Assembly: GCA_049965455.1 (NCBI GenBank)
Contig: JBMFWH010000003.1
Coordinates: 1 to 60,220, forward strand
Direction of reading: 5' to 3'
Origin: JAVRLB01 sp049965455
Lineage (GTDB): Archaea > Thermoplasmatota > Thermoplasmata > Thermoplasmatales > ARK-15
DNA: 60,220 nucleotides
Of this stretch, positions 15,515 to 24,225 are shown piece by piece. The translations under genes were made by a program, and so were the position numbers. Each line of letters begins with the position of its first letter. The first letter of the stretch is position 1. Under the pieces are notes generated by a model. That model ran no database searches. It saw only the letters and a program-made list of their open reading frames with translations, and was not told where the DNA came from.

Positions 15515-15971
15515 ATGTCCAATCTGCTTTTCGTCATTTAAAGTCAACAACGAGAAGATGGTAACATGTCCTTATTGCGATGCGTTGCTTTATCGAGTAG
15601 ACGGGATTTTCAAGTTGACAAGTGCGTATCCGTGGTGGCAGAAGAAGGATCCAATGTTTGAAACGTACAGGAAAGAGCAAGGGATTATCGGGATGGTTAA
15701 GGTTGGGCATGTACTTGAGCGATATGCATTTAAGGACAGTTCATGGTTTTTGATTTTGAATGATACAGTTTACCGTTACAGATCAGATTTCGGCTCAGAG
15801 CCAGATAAATATGATAAGAAAATTGAGGAGAAGGTATCATACATATATGGCATGATTCCTGTTTTTACGCCTCTGGATTTTGAGTGTAAAATATATCTGG
15901 GGAATAACTGGGCCGTGAAAAAAGAGGTGGCCAGCTATTCACTGTGGAAGATCAGTGAAACATCCATATGA
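15504..15971 (+). CDS. Zinc-ribbon protein of unknown function
   Basis: A 155-aa protein starting MKIECPICF. One zinc ribbon (CPICF near residue 5 and CPYCD near 23) is followed by an alpha/beta region with no motif I recognise. The ATG at 15504 follows GGTGAT and overlaps folP by 11 bp, so it is translationally coupled to folP. A GTG at 15492 is possible but has no ribosome binding site. Role unknown. Confidence 0.7.
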   Translation: MKIECPICFSSFKVNNEKMVTCPYCDALLYRVDGIFKLTSAYPWWQKKDPMFETYRKEQGIIGMVKVGHVLERYAFKDSSWFLILNDTVYRYRSDFGSEPDKYDKKIEEKVSYIYGMIPVFTPLDFECKIYLGNNWAVKKEVASYSLWKISETSI

Positions 15972-15978
15972 TGTGGAT

Positions 15979-16527
15979 TCAGTCCTGAGGATAATTTTCC
16001 ATTGATCTCAATAGCTTTCGTATGTCTGACCTGAATACGGCCAGCGATTCTGTATTAACAAGCATCATGTCTGCGAGTATGAAAACGGTAGCAAGACCCC
16101 AGGATAGTTCTCTGCGATCCCGTTCTTTGAATTCTTCCAGGGTTTTAGGATCGTCAGGCCTGTTCCTGTTTTTAATCCTATCATATCTGTTTTTTTCATT
16201 TGCAAATATTCCCACGACAATAAACTTCTCTTTCAGATGATTCTTGAAAAACTGGATTTCCTCAATGTTTCTTATGCCATCTACAACAGTCTTTTCATTA
16301 TGTATGTTTTCAATAGTTCTGCGTGCCCAAACGTCCATTCCCTTCTTCGCTCTTTCTTCGCTAGCAATCTTGCCAACTATCGAGTTTTCCATCGGCAAGC
16401 CCAGCGATCTCACGTAATTTCTGACAGTATCTCCCATCCTCACGATTTCATAGCCATGTTTTTCAGCTTCAATTGCAAACTCTTCTTTGCCAGATCCAGG
16501 CATGCCTACCACGAGTATATACATCAT
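15979..16527 (-). CDS. UPF0200 family P-loop nucleotide kinase-like protein
   Basis: A 182-aa protein with Walker A GMPGSGKEE at residues 8-16, MGDTVRNYVRSLGL near 31, VVDGIRNIEEIQFF near 80 and a lid-like RNRPDDPKT segment. This pattern is the archaeal UPF0200 family, related to dephospho-CoA and adenylate kinases. The substrate is unproven. It converges with the zinc-ribbon gene. Confidence 0.82.
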   Translation of the reverse strand: MMYILVVGMPGSGKEEFAIEAEKHGYEIVRMGDTVRNYVRSLGLPMENSIVGKIASEERAKKGMDVWARRTIENIHNEKTVVDGIRNIEEIQFFKNHLKEKFIVVGIFANEKNRYDRIKNRNRPDDPKTLEEFKERDRRELSWGLATVFILADMMLVNTESLAVFRSDIRKLLRSMENYPQD

Positions 16528-16610
16528 TCACCAAATTGTCAATGACTATTAAATTGTATCGGTATATTTCTATATGGCATGTTTTATAATATGCTATGTA
16601 TGATCAATAA

Positions 16611-16770
16611 CTATTTATACCACATAAATATCTCTCTTTTTACTCAACGAGAGATTAGTCAGACGGATCATGGGACAATTCTATATGAATTCCCGAGGCA
16701 GAAAGATCAACAAAATTTTGATTTTTCTGATCATTCGTCACGACTGATTCAGTATTCGGAGGAAATTAAA
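16611..16770 (+). promoter_or_regulatory. Promoter and structured 5' leader of the ribosomal protein superoperon
   Basis: TATTTATAC at about 16612-16620 (or TTTTATAATA near 16583) is followed by a leader of roughly 130-160 nt before the L3 start, unlike the mostly leaderless genes nearby. Inside it, AGAAAGATCAA (16700-16710) can pair with TTGATTTTTCT (16718-16728) to form an 11-bp stem with one G-U pair and a 7-nt loop. A GGAGG ribosome binding site lies at about 16759. Autoregulation by a ribosomal protein is possible but inferred. Confidence 0.5.
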
Positions 16771-17769
16771 ATGGCAACACCAAATCATTCTAGGAGAGGC
16801 TCTATGGGATACTATCCCAGAAAAAGAGCCAAAAAGATAGTGCCAACAATATCTACTTGGCCTGAATTAGATGAAGGGCCGAAAGTTCAAGGATTTGCAG
16901 GATATAAGGCGGGAATGACTCATGCAGTGGTAGTGGACTGGAGAAAGAAAAGCACTACTGCAAACCAAGAGATAGTTTTACCGGTGACGGTAATAGAAGT
17001 TCCGCCAATGAAAGTGTGCGGCATAAGATTTTACGAACGCACAACGTATGGGTTAAGCATTTTTGAGGAAGTATGGGCTGCAAACCTGGACAAAGAGTTA
17101 TCAAGAAAGATCAGCATACCAAAAAAAGCGAATGAAAAAGATTTAAAAGATGTGGACAGGAGCAGGGTTGAAGAAGTAAGGCTCATTGTTTATACGCAAC
17201 CTCATCTCGTATCTTCACTGCCTAAAAAGAGGCCGGAGATTATGGAGGTACAGGTTGGGGGCGGTAAAATGGATGATAAAATAGATTATGCAATTAAGTT
17301 ACTGGGAAAAGAGATTACTTTTTCTGATTTTTCAGAACCTGGAAAATTTGTAGACGTAATTGCAGTTACAAAAGGAAAAGGATTCCAGGGTGCTGTAAAA
17401 AGATTTGGAGTGAAACTGTTACCCAGAAAGAACAGGAAACACAAAAGGATGGTTGGGACACTTGGACCTTGGCATCCTAACTATGTCATGAACACGGTAC
17501 CTATGGCCGGGCAGATGGGGTATCAGCAGAGGACTGAATACAATAAGAGAATAATTTATTATTCTAACAATAACGGAGAGTCAATAACCCCGGCAGGAGG
17601 GTTCTTGAATTATGGAAGTGTAAAAAACTCATATATCCTAGTTCATGGATCGGTGCCCGGGGCAGTGAAGAGAATTATCAGATTTAGGGATCCTATCAGA
17701 ATGTCTGGAGAGAATGTGAAAGATATCAAGATAACGTATATTTCAAGAGAATCCAAACAAGGAGTGTGA
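16771..17769 (+). CDS. rpl3: Ribosomal protein L3 (uL3)
   Basis: 332 aa from the ATG at 16771, preceded by GGAGGAAATT. The reading frame is open further upstream to 16579, but that part is not L3-like. Features include NHSRRGSMGYYPRKRA at the N-terminus, FAGYKAGMTHAV, and the conserved VTKGKGFQGAVKRFGVKL core. It is first in the cluster; S10 does not precede it here. L3 contacts the peptidyl transferase region of 23S rRNA. Confidence 0.96.
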   Translation: MATPNHSRRGSMGYYPRKRAKKIVPTISTWPELDEGPKVQGFAGYKAGMTHAVVVDWRKKSTTANQEIVLPVTVIEVPPMKVCGIRFYERTTYGLSIFEEVWAANLDKELSRKISIPKKANEKDLKDVDRSRVEEVRLIVYTQPHLVSSLPKKRPEIMEVQVGGGKMDDKIDYAIKLLGKEITFSDFSEPGKFVDVIAVTKGKGFQGAVKRFGVKLLPRKNRKHKRMVGTLGPWHPNYVMNTVPMAGQMGYQQRTEYNKRIIYYSNNNGESITPAGGFLNYGSVKNSYILVHGSVPGAVKRIIRFRDPIRMSGENVKDIKITYISRESKQGV

Positions 17770-17774
17770 ATTGG

Positions 17775-18539
17775 GTGAAAGTTAATGTTTACAATATAAG
17801 AGGCGGAATCAAAGGTCAAATTGATTTACCAGAGCCATTTACATTTGCATACAGGCCAGACCTGATAAAAAAGGTCATACTTGCAATACAGTCAAATGGA
17901 AGGCAGCCTTACGGCGCATATAAATATGCAGGAACCAGGCGCGTGGGCCATAACTGGGGCCCGAATCACGGACGCTCAAGAATACCGCGTAGGCCTGATG
18001 GAGATCGTGGTGTTCTTTTGGGCAATATGGTCGGCGGTAGAACCGCTCATGCGCCTAGAAGCAACAGAAACTGGTCTAAAAAAATAAACAAGAAAGAAAA
18101 TCTACTTGCAAAGTTTTCAGCTCTGTCGCAGACTGCAAATAAAGATGCTGTAAGAAGCAGGGGCCATAAATTTAATGAAGAGATAACATTTCCAATCATT
18201 GTGGAGAACGAAATCGAGAATGTCGCGACGACCAAACAGGCTGTAGAGATATTAAATAGCTTAGGTCTTTATGAGGACGTGGAAAGATCCAAGGATCGCC
18301 AGAATATAAGGGCAGGCAAGGGAAAATTAAGGGGTAGAAAATACAAGACTCCAAAAAGCATTTTACTGGTAGTGAAATCGAGATCCAGTTCACTAAAAAG
18401 CTTTGAGAACCTGTCAGGACTGGAAATTGTGTCTGTAGATCATCTAAATACATACAATCTGGCTCCGGGTGGAAATGCAGGGAGATTGACCGTTTATACT
18501 GAGGATGCAATAGATACCATTGCGAGGTGGAAATTATGA
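17775..18539 (+). CDS. rpl4: Ribosomal protein L4 (uL4)
   Basis: 254 aa from GTG 17775, which has AAGGAG at a suitable distance; a GTG at 17766 would be too close to it. The archaeal L4 pattern is seen: VNVYNIRGG, GRQPYGAYKYAGTRRVGHNWGPNHG (extended loop reaching the exit tunnel) and GGRTAHAPR. It overlaps L23 by 4 bp. Confidence 0.94.
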   Translation: MKVNVYNIRGGIKGQIDLPEPFTFAYRPDLIKKVILAIQSNGRQPYGAYKYAGTRRVGHNWGPNHGRSRIPRRPDGDRGVLLGNMVGGRTAHAPRSNRNWSKKINKKENLLAKFSALSQTANKDAVRSRGHKFNEEITFPIIVENEIENVATTKQAVEILNSLGLYEDVERSKDRQNIRAGKGKLRGRKYKTPKSILLVVKSRSSSLKSFENLSGLEIVSVDHLNTYNLAPGGNAGRLTVYTEDAIDTIARWKL

Positions 18540-18793
18540 ATCCATATTCTATAATATTAAGGCCTTTTGTTACAGAAAAAGCGTTGTTTGCAATCGAGAA
18601 AGATAACAAAATAACTTTTATAGTAAAGAGAAATGCAACAAAGATAGAAATTAAAGAGGCATTTGAAAAAATGTTCAATATGAAAATAAAAAAAATAAAC
18701 ACTATGATTACGAGAAATGGAAAGAAAGCTATGATCACTTTGGCTCCAGAACACAATGCTGGAGAGCTGGCTACGAGGCTGGGAATATTCTGA
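18536..18793 (+). CDS. rpl23: Ribosomal protein L23 (uL23)
   Basis: 85 aa from ATG 18536, preceded by GAGGTGG. The typical segments are IILRPFVTEKAL, ITFIVKRNATKIEIKEAFEKMF and KKINTMITRNGKKAMITL. L23 forms the docking site for SRP and the translocon at the tunnel exit. Confidence 0.95.
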   Translation: MNPYSIILRPFVTEKALFAIEKDNKITFIVKRNATKIEIKEAFEKMFNMKIKKINTMITRNGKKAMITLAPEHNAGELATRLGIF

Positions 18794-18803
18794 GGTGAAT
18801 TAA

Positions 18804-19508
18804 ATGGGTAAGAGAGTTAGAAGCAGAAGGCGTGGAAGAGGTACCGGAGTGTATTTGGCGCCAAGCCACAATTACGAGATCGAGATAAAGCATCCCTCTA
18901 TAGAGGAAGGTTTAGGAGAAGTGCTAAAGATTAAAAATGACATTTCACACACATCACCTATCGCGGTGGTTAAATTAAACGACAAGAAATATGACATGAT
19001 CGCGCATTCAGGGATGTATGTTGGCCAGAAAATCGCGGTCGGTATTCATGCGCCGATTAAGAATGGAAACATATTGCCACTAGGTTATATACCTGATGGT
19101 ACACTGGTTTATAACATAGAGATCAGGCCTAATGATGGTGGCAAGTTTGTGAGATCTGCCGGCACATATGCGCAGATCGTTTCGCATGGAGAAAAAGTAA
19201 TGATTCTTTTGCCGTCCGGGCAAATGCGTGCATTTGATCCGAGATGCAGGGCAGTAATAGGAGAGCCAGCAGGGTCTGGTAGGCCAGACAAGCCATTTCT
19301 TAAGGCTGGAAACAAGATCCATGCTTATCAGAGCAAGGCAAAGAGGCCTTATACGGTTCGAGGCGTAGCGATGAATGCACTAAATCACCCTCATGGTGGT
19401 GGAAATCACCAGCATGTAGGTAGGCCTAGCACGGTCAGTAAAAATGCACCTCCAGGCCGCAAAGTTGGCAGATTCGGGCCTGTGAGAAAGAGATTAAAGA
19501 GGCGATAA
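18804..19508 (+). CDS. rpl2: Ribosomal protein L2 (uL2)
   Basis: 234 aa. Hallmarks are GKRVRSRRRGRGTGVYL at the N-terminus and RGVAMNALNHPHGGGNHQHVGRPSTVS near residue 185, with the conserved histidine-rich loop by the peptidyl transferase centre. Confidence 0.97.
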   Translation: MGKRVRSRRRGRGTGVYLAPSHNYEIEIKHPSIEEGLGEVLKIKNDISHTSPIAVVKLNDKKYDMIAHSGMYVGQKIAVGIHAPIKNGNILPLGYIPDGTLVYNIEIRPNDGGKFVRSAGTYAQIVSHGEKVMILLPSGQMRAFDPRCRAVIGEPAGSGRPDKPFLKAGNKIHAYQSKAKRPYTVRGVAMNALNHPHGGGNHQHVGRPSTVSKNAPPGRKVGRFGPVRKRLKRR

Positions 19509-19512
19509 AATT

Positions 19513-19971
19513 ATGGCAAAGAAGATGATTGTATCTGCAAAATCAACAAGACGAAAAAAGAGGAAAACGCAGAAGCTCGCGATGGAACGAGCCAAAGAAT
19601 TTAGTTATAAAGGATATACACTTGACGAATTGCTAGAATTGAAGATGGAAGAGTTGATCACAATATTGCCGGCAAGAGCAAGGAGAACCTTAAAGAGGGG
19701 ATGGAATGAAGAGCAGAACAAGCTGGTTGAAAAGCTATTAAATTCTGACAAGGAGGTAATCAAGACTCACATCAGAGATGTTGTGATAATTCCACAGTTT
19801 GTTGGCAAGAGAGTAATGGTTCACAATGGGAAAGAATATCTGGAATTTGAGATCAAGCCTGAGATGATTGGGCATTATTTAGGAGAGTATTCATTAACGA
19901 GGCGCGAAATAAAGCATTCAAGCCCAGGAGTAGGTGCAACCAAGTCATCCAAGTACGTACCTTTAAAATAA
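19513..19971 (+). CDS. rps19: Ribosomal protein S19 (uS19)
   Basis: 152 aa. The body has KTHIRDVVIIPQFVGKRVMVHNGKEY and the C-terminal motif HYLGEYSLTRREIKHSSPGVGATKSSK. The lysine-rich N-terminal stretch (RRKKRKTQK) is the archaeal/eukaryotic extension. Confidence 0.96.
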   Translation: MAKKMIVSAKSTRRKKRKTQKLAMERAKEFSYKGYTLDELLELKMEELITILPARARRTLKRGWNEEQNKLVEKLLNSDKEVIKTHIRDVVIIPQFVGKRVMVHNGKEYLEFEIKPEMIGHYLGEYSLTRREIKHSSPGVGATKSSKYVPLK

Positions 19972-19986
19972 ATTGGTGATATAAAT

Positions 19987-20439
19987 ATGTTAAGATATAC
20001 AAATCAGATTGAAGGCGAAAAAATTGTGCGAGCGAGAGGAGTAGACCTACCTATATCGCTCAAAGACTCTGTAGTGGTATGTAATTTCTTGCAGGGAATG
20101 AATTTGAATGAAGCAAAGGAATACCTGAAATTAGTTATTGACAAAAAGAAGGCAATCCCATATAAATATTACATGAGGAATGTAAGCCATCAAAAGGGAA
20201 TGGGCCCTGCACGATATCCTGTGAAAGTGTCACAATATATCTTGACCGTGCTTGCAAATCTGGAAGCAAATGCTGAAAATCAAGATCTGGATTTGGATTC
20301 TTTACAACTCATTTCTATACTTGCGAAAAAAGCCAGAACCGTGAAAAAGTACATGCCCAGAGCTCAAGGTAGGGCAACCCCGTTTTTTAAGACGAGGGTA
20401 TATGTGGAAATAATAGCAAAAGAGGTAGTTTATAAATGA
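19987..20439 (+). CDS. rpl22: Ribosomal protein L22 (uL22)
   Basis: 150 aa with archaeal L22 segments: RARGVDLPISLKDSVVVCNFL, SHQKGMGPARYPVKVSQYIL and MPRAQGRATPFFKTRVYVEI (hairpin at the exit tunnel). A GGTGAT site precedes it. It overlaps S3 by 4 bp. Confidence 0.96.
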   Translation: MLRYTNQIEGEKIVRARGVDLPISLKDSVVVCNFLQGMNLNEAKEYLKLVIDKKKAIPYKYYMRNVSHQKGMGPARYPVKVSQYILTVLANLEANAENQDLDLDSLQLISILAKKARTVKKYMPRAQGRATPFFKTRVYVEIIAKEVVYK

Positions 20440-21089
20440 ATGAGCGTAAATTCGTACAGGAAAACATAAAGCGAGTCCTATTAAAAGAGTATTTAAAGAG
20501 AGCAACAGACGCTGCAGGATTTGGAGGTATAGAAATTCAGAGAACTCCACTAGGTACGAGGATCATACTGGAAGTAGAGAAGCCAGGTTTAGTGATAGGT
20601 AAGAAAGGAGACAAGATCAAGGAGATCACTTCAGTGATCGAGAAAGAGTACAATATTGAAAATCCACAGATAGAAGTCAGGCAATCTGACAATCCTAACT
20701 TGAACAGCTTAATAATGGCTAAAAAGATAGCATCAGCTTTAGAATCAGGCTGGCATTTCAGGAGGGCAGGGCACTCGACGTTAAAGAGAATAATGGATTC
20801 TGGCGCAAAAGGCGCTCAAATAATCATTGGCGGTAAGATTGGAGGAGATAGGGGCAGAAGAGAGAAGTTCACAGCCGGAAAGATAAAATATTCAGGCAAG
20901 CCTGCAGAGAGCATGTTTGTGGGATATGCCGTAGCAAAGACAAAGCCCGGGATAATCGGAGTGACCGTGAAGATTCTAACCCCTGATAAAAAGTTGCCTG
21001 ATGAAATTACCATCGTTGAAAAGAAGGAAGTAAAGGAGAGTAATAAAAATGTCGGAGCTAAGAATGAAGGAGATAAGGCAGTTGAATAA
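20436..21089 (+). CDS. rps3: Ribosomal protein S3 (uS3)
   Basis: 217 aa with a KH domain (TRIILEVEKPGLVIGKKGDKIKEI) and the S3 C-terminal domain (GWHFRRAGHSTLKRIMDSGAKGAQIIIGGKIGG). The C-terminal ~20 residues are charged and non-conserved, and their codons overlap the start of L29 by 41 bp. Confidence 0.96.
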   Translation: MNERKFVQENIKRVLLKEYLKRATDAAGFGGIEIQRTPLGTRIILEVEKPGLVIGKKGDKIKEITSVIEKEYNIENPQIEVRQSDNPNLNSLIMAKKIASALESGWHFRRAGHSTLKRIMDSGAKGAQIIIGGKIGGDRGRREKFTAGKIKYSGKPAESMFVGYAVAKTKPGIIGVTVKILTPDKKLPDEITIVEKKEVKESNKNVGAKNEGDKAVE

Positions 21090-21249
21090 AGAGGACCTTG
21101 CAAAGAAACTTGATGAGCTGAGAGCCGAGTTACTGCATGAGCGTGGAATATCCTCCATGGGCGGTGCTCCTTACAATCCAGGAAAAATAAAGTCTTTGAG
21201 AAGACAGATAGCAAGAATCGAGACTGTTACCCGGGAGGAAAAGAAATAG
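21049..21249 (+). CDS. rpl29: Ribosomal protein L29 (uL29)
   Basis: 66 aa, typical RELNKEDLAKKLDELRAEL-type helices and KIKSLRRQIARIET. The ATG at 21049 has AAGGAGAG about 10 nt upstream, inside S3. A shorter start at 21064 is possible. Confidence 0.92.
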   Translation: MSELRMKEIRQLNKEDLAKKLDELRAELLHERGISSMGGAPYNPGKIKSLRRQIARIETVTREEKK

Positions 21250-21516
21250 ATGAAAATAGAAGACAGCATTATAAATCCTATTGATTCTAACGTATTAAAG
21301 ATCTCGGTTACAAAACGCAGGTATGGGAAGTATATGACCGTAATTGCAGGCTTTGACCTCAAAACCGTGGATATATCGGAACTTGCAACAACTCTAAAAA
21401 GGAAGACTGCAACAGGCGGTACTGCAAAAGATGGCAGAATCGAGTTGCAAGGGGATCAGAGAGAAAGAGTGAAGAAAATATTAGAAGATTTAGGTTACAA
21501 GGTAGATACAAAATGA
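21250..21516 (+). CDS. Translation initiation factor aIF1 (SUI1 family)
   Basis: 88 aa with the SUI1 core: VTKRRYGKYMTVIAGFD, TLKRKTATGGTAKDGRIELQGDQRERVKKIL. aIF1 binds the small subunit P-site region and promotes start-codon fidelity. It directly abuts L29 and overlaps the RNase P gene by 4 bp. Confidence 0.93.
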   Translation: MKIEDSIINPIDSNVLKISVTKRRYGKYMTVIAGFDLKTVDISELATTLKRKTATGGTAKDGRIELQGDQRERVKKILEDLGYKVDTK

Positions 21517-21770
21517 ATTACTATACGAGCGAGCTGATAGGGTTCGACGTCAAGATATTAAGATCTTCCAATCCATTACATTGTGGGTTAGAGGGAAAGA
21601 TAGTGGATGAAACAAAGAACATGGTTTATATCGAGAGTTCTAACAGGATATTGAAAATTCCAAAAAAAGGTACGGTTTACAAAATTGATAATGATTTAAT
21701 TGACGGTACAAAATTGATGTTAAGACCATATGAAAGAATTTCAAAATTTATTAAAATGGAGGACTGTTAA
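21513..21770 (+). CDS. rnp1: RNase P protein component 1 (Rpp29/Pop4)
   Basis: 85 aa. An Sm-like barrel is marked by ELIGFDVKILRSSNPLHCGLEGKIVDETKNMVYIE and KKGTVYKI. With Rpp21 it supports the RNase P RNA specificity domain in 5' maturation of tRNAs. Its position between aIF1 and S17 is the normal archaeal one. Confidence 0.92.
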   Translation: MNYYTSELIGFDVKILRSSNPLHCGLEGKIVDETKNMVYIESSNRILKIPKKGTVYKIDNDLIDGTKLMLRPYERISKFIKMEDC

Positions 21771-21772
21771 AT

Positions 21773-22090
21773 ATGAAAAATATTGGTATAGATGTAAAGG
21801 CACCTGAGTCCGAATGCCATGACAAAAACTGCCCATTTCATGGATCTTTGAGTGTCAGGGGGCAGATTATTGAAGGAACAGTAGAATCGGATAAGATGAA
21901 TAAAACAGTAGTGGTAAAAAAAGAGTTTCACAGGTATGATAAAAAATACGAGCGATACAAGAAAGAGAGCGGCAAATATCATGCTCATTTGCCGGATTGC
22001 ATAAAGGTGAACATTGGAGATAAGGTAAAGATAATGGAATGCAGACCTTTGTCAAAGACAGTTTCGTTCGTGGTAATAGAGAAGCTATAA
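21773..22090 (+). CDS. rps17: Ribosomal protein S17 (uS17)
   Basis: 105 aa. An archaeal N-terminal extension (ESECHDKNCPFHG) is followed by the OB-fold: GTVESDKMNKTVVVKKEFHRYDKKYERYKK and the C-terminal VKIMECRPLSKTVSFVVIE. Confidence 0.95.
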   Translation: MKNIGIDVKAPESECHDKNCPFHGSLSVRGQIIEGTVESDKMNKTVVVKKEFHRYDKKYERYKKESGKYHAHLPDCIKVNIGDKVKIMECRPLSKTVSFVVIEKL

Positions 22091-22101
22091 GGTGATTTAA
22101 T

Positions 22102-22500
22102 ATGAAAGGTTTAGCTGGAAAACAGACTCGCGGATTACCCACCGGAGCAGAATTAGATTGTGCCGATAACACTGGCGCAAAGATAATTGAGATAATCACG
22201 GTGCTAACGTATCACAACACAAAAAACAGGCAGCCTGCAGCAGGCGTTGGAGATGCAATCGTGGTAAGCGTGAAAAGAGGAAATCCAGAAATGCGAAAGA
22301 AGGTGCTCAGAGCAGTGGTAATAAGGCAAAAAAGGCCTTTTAGAAGGGCAGATGGCTTATGGGTTAGATTTGAAGATAATGCTGCGGTAATTGTAACCGA
22401 AACGGGTGAGACGAAGGGAACCGAGATCAAAGGGCCGGTTTCCAGAGAAGCTGCAGAAAGATGGCCCAGGATTGCGGCAATAGCCTCTACGATATTATAG
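22102..22500 (+). CDS. rpl14: Ribosomal protein L14 (uL14)
   Basis: 132 aa. Conserved GAELDCADNTGAKIIEII near residue 13, VVVSVKRGNPEMRKKVLRAVVIRQK and FEDNAAVIV. GGTGAT precedes the start. Confidence 0.97.
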   Translation: MKGLAGKQTRGLPTGAELDCADNTGAKIIEIITVLTYHNTKNRQPAAGVGDAIVVSVKRGNPEMRKKVLRAVVIRQKRPFRRADGLWVRFEDNAAVIVTETGETKGTEIKGPVSREAAERWPRIAAIASTIL

Positions 22501-22510
22501 GTGATTAAAG

Positions 22511-22999
22511 ATGGTACAGCCAAGAAAGGTTAAAAAAGATTATTATACTCAGCCAAAGCATGTGATCAGGAAGAACATATCATCACATTTGAGCAATGAG
22601 TTATATTCAAAGTACGGGACAAGATCGATATCCGTGATCAAGGGAGATACGGTAAAAGTGCAAAGAGGCAAATTTAAGGGATTTGAGGGTAAGATCTCCA
22701 AAGTACATGTAAAAGATCGCAAAATAGCGGTAGAAGGGATCACCATTTCAAAATCTGACAAAAAGCAGGTTTTGTATTATTTGGATGCTTCTAACTTGTT
22801 GGTCACAAAATTAAGCTTGGATGATAAAAAAAGAATTGAGAAACTTAGGAAAATAGCGGAAATTAAAAAGATAGCATTTGAAGAGCCTGAACCGGAAAAA
22901 GAGGTAGAGGTGCAGGAAGAAGTCAAAGAGGAGAAAGAAGAGCCTGAGAAAGCAGATGAAGAACCTTCAGAAGAAAGTAAAGAAGGAGGATCAGTATGA
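22511..22999 (+). CDS. rpl24: Ribosomal protein L24 (uL24) with long acidic tail
   Basis: 162 aa. The KOW-containing body (residues ~1-118; GDTVKVQRGKFKGFEGKISKV) matches archaeal L24, which is usually close to 120 aa. Residues from about 120 are almost entirely Glu, Lys, Pro and Ser, an added acidic tail likely to be disordered at the ribosome surface. It overlaps S4e by 4 bp. Confidence 0.94.
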   Translation: MVQPRKVKKDYYTQPKHVIRKNISSHLSNELYSKYGTRSISVIKGDTVKVQRGKFKGFEGKISKVHVKDRKIAVEGITISKSDKKQVLYYLDASNLLVTKLSLDDKKRIEKLRKIAEIKKIAFEEPEPEKEVEVQEEVKEEKEEPEKADEEPSEESKEGGSV

Positions 23000-23709
23000 G
23001 TAAGCATTTAAAGAGGTTAGCAGCGCCAAGGATATTGAAGATATCCAGAAAAGTGGATCCATGGTTAGCCAAGCCTAGAGCCGGGCCTCACAGAGCTGAG
23101 GATAGCATAGCATTAGGTGTGATCATAAGAGATATATTGAAACTGGCAGACAAGGCAAGAGAGGCTAAAAGGATAATAATAAGCAGAAACATTTTTGTTG
23201 ATGGAAAAGTAGTAACAGACCCCAAATACGCGGTTGGATTAATGGATATAATTTACATTAAAACCACAGATAAGTACTACAGGTTAATTTATGATAATAA
23301 TGGTATTTTGAGAGTGATGAGCATTCCTAATGAAGAAGGGATCTGGAAGCTTGCAAAGATACGTAAAAAAGTTACCTTAAAAGGTGGTAAGATCCAGGTC
23401 ATACTACATGATGGCAAATCAATATTATCGGACGAAAAAGAATATAAGGCAGGAGATACCTTAAAAATAAGTCTACCTGACTTGAAAGTGATAGACCATT
23501 ACCCTTTCAAAGCTGGAAGTTATGTATTAACTATTGGTGGGCAGAACATTGGCAAGATCGCAAAGATAGAGAGTTACATCAAGACAAAATCAACAGCTCC
23601 TAACAGTGTCAAGTTCAAAGAAGGCTTTGAATCCACCAAAGAGAACGTGTTCGTCATCGGTACTACTAAAGCAGAGATCAGAATACCAGAGGTGAAACTA
23701 GATGAGTAA
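22996..23709 (+). CDS. rps4e: Ribosomal protein S4e
   Basis: 237 aa. Starts KHLKRLAAPRILKISRKVDPW, with an S4-like RNA-binding domain and a C-terminal KOW-like region (VLTIGGQNIGKIAKIESY). This protein is found only in archaea and eukaryotes. Confidence 0.96.
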   Translation: MSKHLKRLAAPRILKISRKVDPWLAKPRAGPHRAEDSIALGVIIRDILKLADKAREAKRIIISRNIFVDGKVVTDPKYAVGLMDIIYIKTTDKYYRLIYDNNGILRVMSIPNEEGIWKLAKIRKKVTLKGGKIQVILHDGKSILSDEKEYKAGDTLKISLPDLKVIDHYPFKAGSYVLTIGGQNIGKIAKIESYIKTKSTAPNSVKFKEGFESTKENVFVIGTTKAEIRIPEVKLDE

Positions 23710-24223
23710 TGTTATGAAAGAGGTTGTTTTGGACAAGGTGGTGTTGAACATAGGCGTAGGAGAAGGTGGAGAAAAGCTAAAAAAGGCAGAGAGCGTTTTA
23801 AGATTGCTCACTAACAAAAATCCAGTGACCACGATATCCAAGAAAACGATCAGGGACTGGAACTTACGCAAAAATCAGCCTGTGGGTGTGAAAGTAACAT
23901 TGAGAAAAGCAGAAGCGCTGACATTTTTGAAAAGAGCATTGTGGGTCAAAGATTTCAAGGTACCATCCTATTCATTTGACAATAATGGAAACTTAAGTTT
24001 CGGTGTGAGAGATTACACCACATTTGAGGGCATGAAATATGACCCGGACATCGGGATATTTGGGCTGGACGTAAATGTAAGCTTTAAAAGAAAAGGTGGG
24101 TACAGAGTAGAGCTAAGGCGAATAAGAAACAAGAAGCTATCTTCGGGGGAGAGAGTGAAAAGGGAAGAGACCATGGAATATATGATCAAGAATTTTAATC
24201 TGAAAGTAATAGAGGTGAAATAA
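23702..24223 (+). CDS. rpl5: Ribosomal protein L5 (uL5)
   Basis: 173 aa. VLNIGVGEGGEKLKKAESVLRLLTNKNPV near the N-terminus and FGVRDYTTFEGMKYDPDIGIFGLDVN are the L5 signatures. It overlaps S4e by 8 bp. L5 binds 5S rRNA and contacts the P-site tRNA. Confidence 0.96.
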   Translation: MSNVMKEVVLDKVVLNIGVGEGGEKLKKAESVLRLLTNKNPVTTISKKTIRDWNLRKNQPVGVKVTLRKAEALTFLKRALWVKDFKVPSYSFDNNGNLSFGVRDYTTFEGMKYDPDIGIFGLDVNVSFKRKGGYRVELRRIRNKKLSSGERVKREETMEYMIKNFNLKVIEVK

Positions 24224-24225
24224 CG

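Noticed and set aside
16579..16770. Upstream 64-codon extension of L3
   Set aside because: It is not L3-like, contains the leader hairpin, and the ATG at 16771 has a good ribosome binding site.
18196..18756. 186-codon minus-strand frame across L4/L23
   Set aside because: Antisense to two ribosomal protein genes; low-complexity hydrophobic translation without a ribosome binding site.
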